Assembly: GCA_036172665.1 (NCBI GenBank)
Contig: CM069869.1
Span: 4,216,001 to 4,280,000, forward strand
Origin: Prosopocoilus inquinatus
Lineage: Eukaryota > Arthropoda > Insecta > Coleoptera > Lucanidae
Reading direction: 5' to 3'
DNA length: 64,000 bases
Both the position numbers and the translations under genes were made by a program. Position 1 is the first letter of the stretch, and each line of letters begins with the position of its first letter. Shown in pieces: positions 1-11,500 of this stretch. The notes under the pieces were generated by a model that was given only the letters and a program-made list of their open reading frames with translations, was not told the DNA's origin and did not search any database.

Positions 1-1968
1 GTTAATCTAATCTGCTCGCGGCACGAAATTCCGTGAGTTCTGTGATTTCTCTGTAGAGGGTCATCTCATATAACTTATTTTATGTACAAATACGTCTCGG
101 AATATAATTTTACTTGTTAATTTTCTTATCGCTACAGTATTTTGCAGGACACGACGAGTCGATCTAATTCCAGGTAAATTGCATTAATTAGATCTTCCAG
201 TAGATTCAGCACAAATCTCTAGAAAAATACAACGCACACAACCTGCCTCGAACGTGTCATCATCGATAATGGCGAGAAGATTACCCGCAAAAGTGCGGCG
301 CCTTTTCCTCGTTGCTTAACTGTATCAATATGGCCCAACCAATCGCAAAAAGTGGCGTCAGAATATTTGTTAAGTAGAAGAGCAAAGCAAAGCAACGCGC
401 CGACTGTGGAAGCGCTGTTGCCGAAACCGGTCCGATGGATTTTGACTAAAACAATAAGTAGTGAGGGGGACGTGATTTAGGATAAGTCGAAGAGCCTACC
501 TTACTAAGACCTAAGTATTGATTGGCTTTTTTCCTTCATTCCTTATTACTTTTCTAATTGTGCTTCCCCATTATTTTTTACTAACTCAGCTATTTCTATC
601 CACTGTAACCAAAGTATGTAGAGAGAAAAACATTAAATCCTTTGAATCAAAAATAGAAATCTTTCCATTGGGAAATTGGCAATTTTTAGTGTAGAGTTCA
701 ATCATTTCGCAGGGCTACTAATTTTCAACCAGAACACATTCAAAAAGGAAAAAACTAGAACTTCTATTCCTAAAGGGAAAACGAAATTTATCGCACCGCT
801 TACGTATTTGAAATATCGCGTTCGATAGATACCCGATACATCCCGAGCACGTAGCAGTCTTAATTAGTAAATAATAATTCACTTCTCTTCGCCGCTATAA
901 ATTTTCTTTTAATTACAACATAAAGTCCTCGTTCCGGCCGACTGCGAGCGCGAGCCCTTAAAATTAAGAAATTAAATTCGAAACTTGAAAATGCAGAACG
1001 CGTCGACGATTATTTCGTGCACTTCTTTGTATAACGAGCCTTAACAGCCAACTTATTACAATTACAGCCAGGGTTAATGAATCCAAGCGATCGTGTCTTT
1101 CTAGAGTTTACCAACTACCGATCAAAAATAGAAAATCTGAACACATCATTATTTTCATAATAATTTAATTTAATTTGTCGTCCATAATCAGTTTACATCG
1201 CGAATTTGGGCCGAATGAAATGTTTTAGTTTTAATGTACGTACCTAATGCATACATGACTCGACTGCGTTCGTAACAAACTCAATTAAATACTTTATGTG
1301 CCAATTATTTTCATAATATTGTTCGCATACGGTACACAGGAACCGGCCGTGACATAGTTGGTAGAGCGTATATGAAATGACATTCCATCATGTGCACACG
1401 TTTCAAAGTCCAAATTGGACTCAATAAAAAAATAATCAACGCTGCAAATGGATGAGCGCGCTCGGAAAGTGTCTATTTGTTTAAAAATTAACCGGATTAA
1501 AACACGCTGTAGAAAAAAACGAGGGTACAATCTGTGATAAATTCGTTCACACTTATCACAGAAGTCTACAGGGACGACACAACGGCCAATTTTTATTACG
1601 AAAAACGGGAGCACTTATGCTAACACCAATATGGCGATTTCAATATGTGAGACAAACAGGAATTTAAGCTCGCTGACTAACTATGTTTGCATAAGGCAAT
1701 CTTCCGCCTTCTTTCGGAAACTTATGGCGTTTTCTGCTGACTATTCTGGAGCAATGTGAGCGGTTAAAACAACAAGGAGGTACTCTGAGAGTGCACCCGA
1801 GCAATTAGTCGAAAACGCGACCAATGAAAAATCTATGCTAAATATACGTACGAGTGAATGCGTTATAGAAATTCCATTTCCTTGTGGTTGACACTAAGTG
1901 AACGACGTACCAGCCCGAAAGTCATCGGTGTACGATATTTCAAACGATAGCATTGACCGAAGTTTGAA
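1..1968. other. Non-coding stretch, no gene recognised
   Basis: AT-rich sequence without a convincing coding region on either strand. One 106-codon open frame on the minus strand (1614..1294) has a cysteine- and phenylalanine-rich composition that matches no family I know and has no visible exon structure, so I do not call it. The stretch lies downstream of the galectin gene. Confidence 0.6.
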
Positions 1969-2050
1969 GCGCCGCAATTCATGAGAACGTCGAACTTCGA
2001 TCAATTCTATCATATCAACCGAAGTTCGACGTTTTCACGAATGGCGGCGT
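1969..2050. repeat. Short hairpin (31-bp inverted repeat)
   Basis: The arm at 1969..1999 and the arm at 2020..2050 are near-perfect reverse complements (about 27 of 31) separated by 20 bases. The arms are GC-richer than their surroundings and contain the palindromic core TCGAACTTCGA. It could be a small MITE core or a structured regulatory element; no target duplication was identified. Confidence 0.6.
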
Positions 2051-3630
2051 TTCGCCAATATTTGTTTGCGACTGTCAGACGGAGCAGTTTGAACTAAAAC
2101 CGTAACCTATTTCGAAAATAACGTATGTTAACGTTACGCAAATATTTTCGGCACATTTCTATATATTAGTTTAACATTTTTCCGTGGCTTTTAAGACAAG
2201 CCTAATTTAAGAAATTTGAGTTAACGTTCTACAACACTGTGAAGGTCAGAACTGAACCTATTTGAAATATATCGTTGTTTAAGTTAATTATCATATCAAA
2301 TTATTAAATCGCTATGCGTTACGGTAAATTTTGAGGGTTAGCCGTAATAAGGGGCGGAGTCAAAATAGGAAATACATTTATTAAGTTAACAAATAAATAA
2401 TTAATAAAAAGAACTAGTTGTGACCTACATTATTTGGTAGAGACTTACACAACACACTACTGATTAATAATTAATATCAGCAGCGTAGGTAATAGACTCA
2501 AACTAGTCTATATCACTGATTTCACTGCTTACATGGTTCGATTTCGTAATGTAGGAACCCCGAACTCATACGTGTCATACATATTTTTAGCCCGCTTATG
2601 TAGGAATGTTTTGTACACTCTTCCCTTGGGGAAGCTTTTGCATTCCAGGCATAACGCCGGCTGCGATTCTACGCAAGCCCTCCGGACAGCGTTCGCTGCT
2701 ATGATTCATTATCTAAACTCGGCGAGGAAGGCGCTGAATCACATCTGGGAATTTCCATACCTCATCAACGCTCGTTACAGTATTTAATTTACTTTAAGCC
2801 TTTAAGGCAAGTGCATATTTTGTTTCAACATAAGTGAATGCCTAAATATATTTATTATCAAGTACATTTTGATATATTGCTGCATCGTAAACGCTATATT
2901 GAACGAGCGAGTGTTGTTGGAATATCTTCTGGAATTTTCGGTTCGCTGTGGATCCTTGAGAATCCATTCCATAGTGCGCACATCAGCTGGAGTTAGGGTT
3001 CCTAGATTTGATTGAGATTTAACATTTTCGAGAGGGTTCGGAAGCACAACGTCAAATCCACCATTCTGCCAAGCTCTATGTCGTTTATAAAACATCGATA
3101 CTACGTTTTATTCTTTCTAACCCACGGGGAAATCATAAGTATCAAGTTCAGTCAGCCAACTATAAAATTTGACCTTACTAACGAAATGGCGTTATACTTC
3201 TGAACCCTTTCCGATGTGTTAAATGTCAGTCACATCTAGGGACCCTAGCTGGAGTTACTAATTGTTTTGTTAACCCACACCCGCCTCCTTCGGAGACTAG
3301 CTTCGGGAAAGTTCATTGACTTCACAGCGCAACTTTGCCACCAGGTGTCGGTAATTGACTAAGAGTTAACGCAATTGAAGTAAAGTGGTAGCAGCTACCC
3401 CAATTTGGTTTTACTGCAGGAGTAGGTAAAAATGGATAAAGTGTACTGACAATTTGACAGAAGGTACGTAGTGTACACACCAGTATGGCGGAACGGAGGT
3501 TCTTTTCTTCCCTGCTTACCGATTTCGTAATATAAGGTCCTTTTGTGTTTCGTATTTTTCGAATGTAAATGAGCTCAGAAGACACGTTAGCATAAATATG
3601 TGCACGAAAGCCATGCTTTTAAAACTGAAC
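2051..3630. other. Non-coding stretch, no gene recognised
   Basis: Only short unrelated open frames (84, 97, 63 and 87 codons) that overlap one another on opposite strands. None shows a recognisable domain, consistent splice sites or a signal peptide. I see nothing else of note here. Confidence 0.5.
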
Positions 3631-3712
3631 TGTACAGTGCCGGACAATAAAATGCAGGCAAGAATTTGATATACCATGCATATTTAGACAAATTTGGCTA
3701 ACCAAGCTTTAA
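3631..3712. repeat. Dispersed repeat end, copy 1 (see 51299..51378)
   Basis: An 80-bp block containing GGACAATAAAAT followed by CAAGAATTTGATAT and ACAAATTTGG is recognisably repeated in the same order at 51299..51378 inside the SIPA1L intron. It looks like the terminal part of a dispersed non-autonomous element. Confidence 0.55.
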
Positions 3713-4007
3713 TTGAGAAGGTTACGTTTATGTCAAATCGATAAAAGATTTGAAATGTCAAATTTAAGAAACGGAAATTTCTTCTTACAATCGAAACATA
3801 ACCTGGCAAAGTCAAAATTCTCAATTTTAGAGGGGAAGCTAAAATGAAACACTTTGTCAAAATGCAAAATAAAGACTAGATTACTAAACATAAAATTCGT
3901 ATTAAACGTCAAAGTTACTAAAAAGATTTATATTTTTGCGTTAACAGCAAGCATGGTCGCCTTGCATGGGATAACTTATTATGTAGCAAACTGGCTTCAA
4001 TTTATAA

Positions 4008-4050
4008 TGCAATGTTAGGTCAAAAAGCGATCGTAGAATGTCGCTGTTTA
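4008..4050. repeat. Dispersed repeat fragment (see 33898..33940)
   Basis: This 43-bp block with the core GGTCAAAAAGCGATCGTAG recurs with few changes at 33898..33940, just after the 3' tail of the LINE there. It is a small fragment of a repeat family present at both ends of the galectin locus. Confidence 0.6.
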
Positions 4051-4504
4051 AACTAGTCAAAGTTTCTAGTGACGTTTCACATATACGTGTACTAAATGTG
4101 AAAAATATTGAAGTAAATTCTATTAAAGAAAAAAAAACTTAATGCAATCAAACACTGTACTGGTCAAGTGTTCAATCTAACTTTAACTTAGAGTGAAACT
4201 ATTTCCGTTTTTCTTTTTTTTTCATGAAGCCAACTAAAATTTAGTGCAAAGTAGTGCATTCATGAAAGAGGCGTTACTCACAATATTGTGCTGGTTAAAT
4301 GGATGTCTGCGACAGAAACCTCACAAATACATATTTGTATAATAATTTATTATATTTTACCTATTCAAAAGCAACAAAGTGTTATTGTTATCTATTGGAA
4401 TTTGCCATTGTGAATATTCTGAGGATATCTAACTGCGTGAAAGCCCGAGTAGTCATATATGATGAGATATGAGCACGGCTAACAACGTAACACAGGTTCC
4501 GTAC

Positions 4505-4580
4505 TGGGACTGCCGCTGTCTGAAACCAGTTCAATACAGTTCACTTTTTTAGATCCTCCGTCTGATTATATGACTTCAGA
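4505..4580. repeat. Truncated copy of the 36.9-kb element end
   Basis: The block with GGACTGCCGCTGTCT and TTAGATCCTCCGT matches 36872..36935, which is the right end of the element at 35898..36959. The flanking inverted end sequence is not preserved here, so this is a fragment. Confidence 0.6.
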
Positions 4581-4813
4581 TTTTGAGAAACACGTAAATA
4601 GATGGTAACTAACATACTGTCAGTGCACCAAATGCTGCAATTGTTAGTGAAAGAAGAAAGCGTAATAATTATTAACCTAATTTCTTGTAATCCACAGCTA
4701 GAAATTTGTTTGAAAGAGTTTATTATCGCGCTTAATGCAGAAACAGAACATTTAAAAGGCAATTTTTTTATAGGCTATGGCGCAATGAGCAATACTCTTA
4801 TAAAATAGCTAGC

Positions 4814-6242
4814 GATGTAAGTTTCTTAAATGACACCGGTCATACCTGACAGTGACACAATAAAAATGACGGTCACGTCACAATGATTGGTCATTTTAAA
4901 ACTGATCCTGTGAACTATACATGACTAACATTTTATTAAAATGACTGTCATTTTAATAAATGATCGCCATTTTAATAAATGATCATCAGTTAAGTAAATA
5001 GCCGTCATTTAAATAAATAACACAGTCACATAGGCACGTGCGCATGTACTGCTATTAAAAAAAATTCCTTCACGTAAGATAAAAATATAAGGTCCTTTAG
5101 TGTTTATGGCAATACCCTCACAAAAAAAGAGAAATTAATTTTGAAATGTGAAGAAGTCTAGTCAACAAGTTCAAACTATTGAAGAAATGTAGCAAATGGA
5201 AACTGAATTGAAATAAGTGATGTAGATGTAAATACTAATGTCGAAGAGAAATAAAATTATAGAATTCAAATAGTATGATTTACTAAATAGCAATTTTTAT
5301 TTTGAAATTTCTGCAGTTTTTTTTTAATAAATGTTAATTCTTCACGTTTTATTGCTCCATACATTTATAGCTATTTTTAATGGATTTTTTAAATCTGCGG
5401 GAATGTATTTTGTGTGTGTAAAGTCTTACATGGCTTTGTATTGTATTCCCAACACTGAAGGGGTACCTGAAGTGAATACCGACCGTCCTCGAGAATTAAC
5501 TCGGGCTCGGTTCGAACCCGCGATCTTGCGATTGCAAGGTCGGTCCCCTTACCACTTGTACCAATCACGTGTAATCGTGTAAAATTAACTTTATTTAGCT
5601 AAAAGATTTTAATTTCAGTTGTGGGTATGCTTGTATGTTGTATGCGCTATCTGTAAACTGTAAGAATTTATGGAACTATTTAGGGGGCAGTTTTTATTAT
5701 TTTAAGCTCCGTTGTATTCCTTGTCCTTACAATTGTGACCGAGGGAATAAAGCGAAACTGAAAGTTAAACTCTGATGGAGAACCCGGAAGTTGCGCAAAG
5801 CCCTTTTTACCAAGCTTAACTTAAAGCACCGTTTAGAATGTGGGTTACGTAACCTCAAATATCACATTATAAGCAACGCTTACATTTAAGCTCAGCTTAA
5901 GAGTTTGGTGCAACTGGAGCCAAGAATATTACTTTACTACTACTACTACTATTACTACTTTTGTTGTTTTAAGTGTAGTTTTTAAAAAAAATTATTTATA
6001 TTTCACTTAATGTGCGTATACACAAAATGTGCGGCTGTCTTATAGACTTAAACGGTTGATGATGACTACAGAATGACCGTCATTTATACTTAAATGACCG
6101 AAATGACGTGAAGATTTATTTAATTTAATTTAAATGACCGTCATATAGAAGTAAATAGTTAATGATGACTACAAAATGACTGTCATTTGTACTTAAATGA
6201 CCAAGATGACGTCACTATTTTAAATATCCGTCATTTTACATC
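4814..6242. mobile_element. MITE-like element with TGAC-rich inverted ends
   Basis: The ends are GATGTAA (4814) and TTACATC (6236..6242). Both subterminal regions are packed with repeated AAATGACNGTCATTT units: 4830..5030 on the left, 6060..6235 on the right. The centre has no transposase and carries a tRNA-like SINE. I infer a non-autonomous DNA element; the exact boundaries and target duplication are uncertain. Confidence 0.5.
5495..5575 (-). repeat. tRNA-derived SINE head
   Basis: Read on the minus strand, a box-A-like TGGTACAAGTGGTAA is followed about 30 bases later by a box-B consensus GGGTTCGAACC. Between them lies a CTTGC-AATC-GCAAG hairpin where the anticodon arm would be. The acceptor stem does not close, so this is a tRNA-derived SINE promoter rather than a working tRNA gene. 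It sits within the 4814..6242 element. Confidence 0.55.
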
Positions 6243-8140
6243 ACTAATAATAGCATATTTTTTTTTATTTTGCGTAAGTAAATGATCGCTAATTAATAAA
6301 TTCATTCAGCGAACTTGATCTAATTCCATGTGCAGAGATTCTTGGAATTATTATCGAATTAAATAGTAACAAGTCTTCTCCATAAAGACTTTAAAACAAA
6401 TTAAAAATAAATATTTAACCTCTTTTGATCGAAATCCTCTTTTAAAAAGTAGAAAAATATAAACGTAGAAGATAACAAAGCTTTAAGTAAAGCTAGAATT
6501 ATCTTCTGATTGATTTGTCATGTTTATTGCGAATACTGCTTTACTACTTTTATGTATACTTAAGCAATTTCCTTTTATTTATTGTATTACTGCTGTTACA
6601 CCGGCTGTCGAATTGTTTGTCGAAATAATATTTTACACCTAAAAATAAGGAATATCATTTATTTGCTTTCCTAATTTTCGGCAAAATAGTTAAGGCGAAA
6701 GTTGTGGAAAATTGAAATTAAAACCTAATTCTTTTATTTATTTTCTTCTAACATCTTCTGCTACTGAAATAAACGGTACAAAAATAATTAAAGATATGCG
6801 AAAAGAAGCAATCTCTGTACAACTTAGTTTTGCAATTAATTTAACGCAATAAAATTTCCATATTGCATTTTATAAAAATAAAAACAATTCTACACCCGGT
6901 ACATCTAAAATAAACACAGCAGTTTTCATTAAAGCAATTTTATTTTTACTTTTGGGATAGGCAAGAAATAAATTAATTGAAACGGTAGAAAAGTTGAATC
7001 ATTTTTAACATAGTCAAGTTATTGTCGCTGCTTCTTGTCTTTAAATCGTCGACCTAAAAGTTGAGCATCAAAAAGCGAAAGTTGAGCAACAGAAACTTCC
7101 TAATTTTAATTTTTAATTCGCATGAAGATTCAAAATGCGACAAATCATTGGTACATAAACGTAACAGATTGTGTTTTCCATTTTGCTATTACAGACTGCG
7201 TGTACAAGAACTTTTAAGGCTGGTGTTAATAAAGTAACGCTGGTTTTCGAGCCCTCTTTAAACATATTACTCGATGGACGTTATTTAAATCCGTTTAGAA
7301 CAACTGATGCATTGCCAACTATCAGTGAAACAGAAAGTACACAACCCCAACGAGTACACATAACGAACAAAAGTTAGGATCATTCAAACAGATGAGGTTG
7401 GCAACAGCGTTAAATATGGGCGTAAGATATTGACACTAACTATAAGTCCGCTGTTACTAACGCCATGATTGTTGCCTCGCGGGATGAACTATAAATCCGG
7501 TGTTACTAACGCCACGCATGTTACCTCGCGGTTGTAGAGCTACTAAACCGGTTTTATAACAACGGCTGTTATGTCCCGTTTACTCAAATTTTTACGACAA
7601 TGTTACTAACACCGATTTCCATAACAGTGGCCTTAAAAATGTTCGTGTAAACGCAGTCATTATATCAGCTCTCCAAGAAACATTCATTTTCAAACGTGAA
7701 AACACGAAGCAAGATTATTGAGGGGTTTTGTTCTACCATTAATGCAAAACATGTGTATACTATTTTTGTAATTATTGAACCTGAAGAAGCAAACACTTGT
7801 CAGTCATTTTTAATGCGAATTATTGTTTAGATCGGAATGATAAGTGCAAAAATCTAAACTATTCAAAAAAAAAAACTGGCTTCAGTAAAGATTCAACGGA
7901 AGTATGTAGAATGAATACAAATTGCAATATTATCTAGCTGAATGCAACTATGTGAAAAATCAAAGAAAACCTTTGTGCTAGGCGCTATAGGTCGCTGCAA
8001 CAAAAAAAAAACAAATAAAATCAACGATTTATCGCATTTGTTATTAACAAAATCACATTTATATAAAAGAAAAAAAAATAGTTAAAACTGGTAGGTATAA
8101 TACAATTATTTAAAAAAAAAGATATAACAGTTAACTGTAG
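6243..8140. other. Non-coding stretch with small degenerate repeats
   Basis: No gene seen. At about 7440..7620 a degenerate unit around GTTACTAACGCCA occurs several times. The rest is AT-rich sequence with homopolymer runs. Confidence 0.5.
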
Positions 8141-8146
8141 AAATGG

Positions 8147-8152
8147 TTTAAT
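8147..8152 (-). promoter_or_regulatory. Possible polyadenylation signal of the galectin gene
   Basis: ATTAAA, the commonest variant of the polyadenylation hexamer, lies on the minus strand about 67 bases past the galectin stop codon. No canonical AATAAA is nearer. A plausible but unproven 3' end. Confidence 0.35.
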
Positions 8153-8218
8153 GAGAGATAGTAGCAAAAATATGAACACCGTAACAGTCAGATCGAAAAT
8201 CCAAAACAGTTATCACAA

Positions 8219-8532
8219 TCAAAGGTTGACGGCGACTTCGTCGGCGAACTTCGGATGGAGCATTCCCTTCCTCTTCTCCGTCAGGCTGATGTTATTGACG
8301 ATGACGTCGCCCTGAATGTAAACGCACGTGATTTTTTCGGAGATTATCTTGAACGGGAACTCGCCGGTCAATTGACCGTTCACCCACACCGAAAAGTGAT
8401 CGACTTCCTTCCGGATGACCATGCTGAACGTCCCTCCAGGTGAGAATGGGAAGACCGTTGCTCTCTCTTCCGAACCCCATTTGCCGTCCGACCAGCAGTT
8501 TCTCACGAACACTTCCTCACCGAATTTTGTAG
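8219..8532 (-). CDS. Galectin exon 5: C-terminal two thirds of CRD2
   Basis: Terminal coding exon, 103 residues plus the completed split Ser and a stop at 8219..8221. It starts after a TTTTTTCAG acceptor (AG at 8534..8533) and carries on from exon 4 with a one-base/two-base split codon. Visible galectin motifs in order: VFVRNCW, KWGSEERATVFPF, FSVWVNGQL, FPFKI and GDVIVNNI. The Trp-Gly-x-Glu-x-Arg set is intact, supporting sugar binding by CRD2. A VNGQ replaces the common VNGxH. The short tail after the fold, KRKGMLHPKFADEVAVNL, is family-atypical. Confidence 0.88.
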
Positions 8533-11500
8533 CTGAAAAATAATAATTAGTTGTCAAATGCGGTCAAATATGTACATCTAATATAATAATTTGCAATTAC
8601 TTGTAAATAAAGTAAGCATTCTGTGACTGTTGAATTATAGAGTCTGTTTGTAAAATAAGTGCAGAAATTTGAGGCCGTAAGTAGTGATAGTAGTAGTAGT
8701 GCAAATTGTGCTTGCAAGATTCAACTAAACAGTTTACCAACTCGGCGAGTCTTTTGATGTCCTAATTTCGCATCCCAATCCAACGAACTGTTTATTGCAA
8801 AATCAGGTATGTTTAACGTTCTGCGACGTTATCCTCTCTTTCTTTTGCTACAGATTCGTTCTTATGCGGGGGCACACATTGTGTGAGGCTGTTTATACCT
8901 GGAGTTACTTACGTCGGGAGCATATTTCATCGAGGTTTACTTTTGGAGCTCGTTTCCGTTCCATCATTCTTCCGGCGTGACGTTTCGACCGTTGGCCGCG
9001 TATCGCGGACGAGTCGATTCACTCACTGAAGGGGATGTGGCAAGTAGTAAGTACGACTGATTTCGACAGCGAGATGGACTGCATACGCCTCCTACTAACG
9101 AACTTTTGAAGTCGGTGACATCAACAGCTGTTCGCACTTAGTAACGTTGTTACGTTTACATTTGCAGCGTCCCGTTGCGGACGCATAGGCTTCCCTTCGT
9201 GCTGACCGTCGCTAGGTGGCAAGTCGGTCGCATGGGATCTGACTTACTTCGGTCGGACACAAGGCGTACTGGCGGCTATAATTTTTCACGTTGCTAATGA
9301 AGCGAGTGGGGCGCTGAAAGAAGTGATTGTTGGATTTGGTTGCCCTGTAAGAATATTTTCGCCCCGTTAGAAGTTTGTTTTCCCCCCGCTGTTAGGGGTA
9401 CGTGGTAAACGGATTTTGAGAGAACGTGAAAATTTAATATAGTTTTCGGAGCTTGCTCGGCGAAGCAAGGTAAGCCATTTTGTCTTCCATTTTGTGTTCG
9501 TTTGCGTGCCACGTGCGTTTATCGGCCACGATCGTTAATCCTATTTCGTTTTCCCCCTTTTATCAACTAGCAAAGAGGCAGAATTGCTGCCGGCAGTTTA
9601 GCGTCGGATCGTTACCCCGGTTTAACCCTATTGGGCCATGTCTGAGTTATGGAAGCGTTTCTCCTTCGTGTAAAAAAGAGATTAAGGTCTTGCCGCTCCC
9701 GACCTGAGCTCGTCGCAGCCTCGCACTATCATCTTACCCAGAGGGTGCCCTATTTGCTTCGATAACGAAGCCAGAGGAGGTTTTGTTTCGTTTGTTGATA
9801 CGCCAAAGTTTTTTTTTGAGTCATATTACCCGTTTCTGTCTGGTTAATTCTTGTCTTTTTTGCTTTAGTACGTTGTTTATTTTTTTCAAATGTAGAGAGC
9901 GTAAACGAAAACATGTGCAGACTTAGGTTGATGTGCTTAGTGCTCAACGTTTGTTTCGATTGTTACGAAAATGTTGGGGTGGGGTTTCAAAAAAAAGGTG
10001 CATTTTATTTTCCTCACGGAATCCTTTTACTTCTTGCATTTTCGTTCTTTCTTCCTCAACGCTCTGTATTTGGGGGTATACCATCGAAGAAACGGGTCCT
10101 AGGGAGTTGTAGTTTTCGAAGACGAACAGAGATCCGCTTTCCCGGCTGTGTATCTTCCCAGTTGGGTAACCACCGCTGTGGTGGCGCCCCTTTTACACGT
10201 ATAAAGTTTTCCCACGCTGTCTTCACTGATTGGGCATTGTTACGCAACCTCTTTCTTCAACCTAGTCCTCGAGTGTGACACGGTAGGCTACGGATTGATG
10301 CAGGTCCATTTGTTTCTCTTTTTTATGGGTCGAAGCGCTCCCTTTGTCCTCGACACAAGCATTATTATCGTTGTTCATTTTAAGTAGATCTTCAGTGCTT
10401 ATTGCTTTTGAAATCCAAGGTCCAGCGGTTCGAACTGTACCGATCCTTTCGCGTTTAACTATTATTTAATCATTCGAGTTTTGCTACTAATTTACCAACG
10501 CCTGTGACGTTGTTGCTGGCCTTTTCTTTGGGCTGCGAGTCATTATTGTAAAGAGTTCGAACTGATATACATTTTCTATGTTACCGAGCTGTATTTTTGT
10601 CTAACCCTATGCTGAACGCATGAGTAGTGAAAATCTCGGGGCCTTGGGAAACTGCTTCACAGTGCGAACTTTAGCCCCCCATCTCCATTTGAGTTTAGAT
10701 TCGGAACAGCTGTTCAGAAAGCAACGCGTACTTACTACCAGGTGACTTTAGTGCCCAGGAGTAAAACGTAAAAGTTTTAGTATCTACGTTGTTATTATTA
10801 CTATAATTATTTTTCTTAATAATTAGTGGTTGTTATTAAAAACTGTGAGCAATCGAAAACAGTTATATCTTGTGGTGAACGTCTACGAGTGTCAGAGACG
10901 AGCGAGCCCACCGCTAGTAATCGGGACACCGGGCTTCGTAAGTTTTTTTTTGTTTTATGACCGCCACATAAGGGGCGGATAAAGTAATTTTCCCCCACCC
11001 TATACGAGAATTGTTAAAATTTCTGCACTTATTTTACAAACACCAAGTAATTTTCCCCCACCTTATAAAAGAATTGTTAACGTTACTGCACTTATTTTAC
11101 AAACATCCTGTATTTTAAGATGGGAAAGAGTCAAAAACAAAAGTGTTTTCAAAAATTTCTCAACGTAACGAGAAACGATAAGCATGGAAGTACAGAAACA
11201 TAACTTACTAGATCATCAGAATTAAAAGAAGTTTTAAATAGAGTTGAAGAAGATCCAACAACCAAGGTGTACAAGGCGAGCAGTGGCGGCTCGTCGGGGT
11301 GGGCAGAGTGGACAGTGCCCACCTTGTCTTATTCAAGTTGCAAGTTCCGGTTCCAAGTTGGGATAGCCCCAAAAAACAGATTTATTTGAAAAGTGCACCC
11401 ACCTTTCCCTTTTACAATTTTTGCCCACCTCGAGCCGCCATTGAAGGCAAGTTTCCGGAATAATAGTAACGTTAGAAACAAAAGGACTTTAAAAAGGTTT

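Noticed and set aside
5495..5575. A functional tRNA gene
   Set aside because: Boxes A and B are present, but the acceptor stem and D-arm do not pair, as expected of a SINE.
8255..8480. Two 62-codon frames overlapping galectin exon 5
   Set aside because: Out-of-frame shadows of the conserved CRD2 coding exon.
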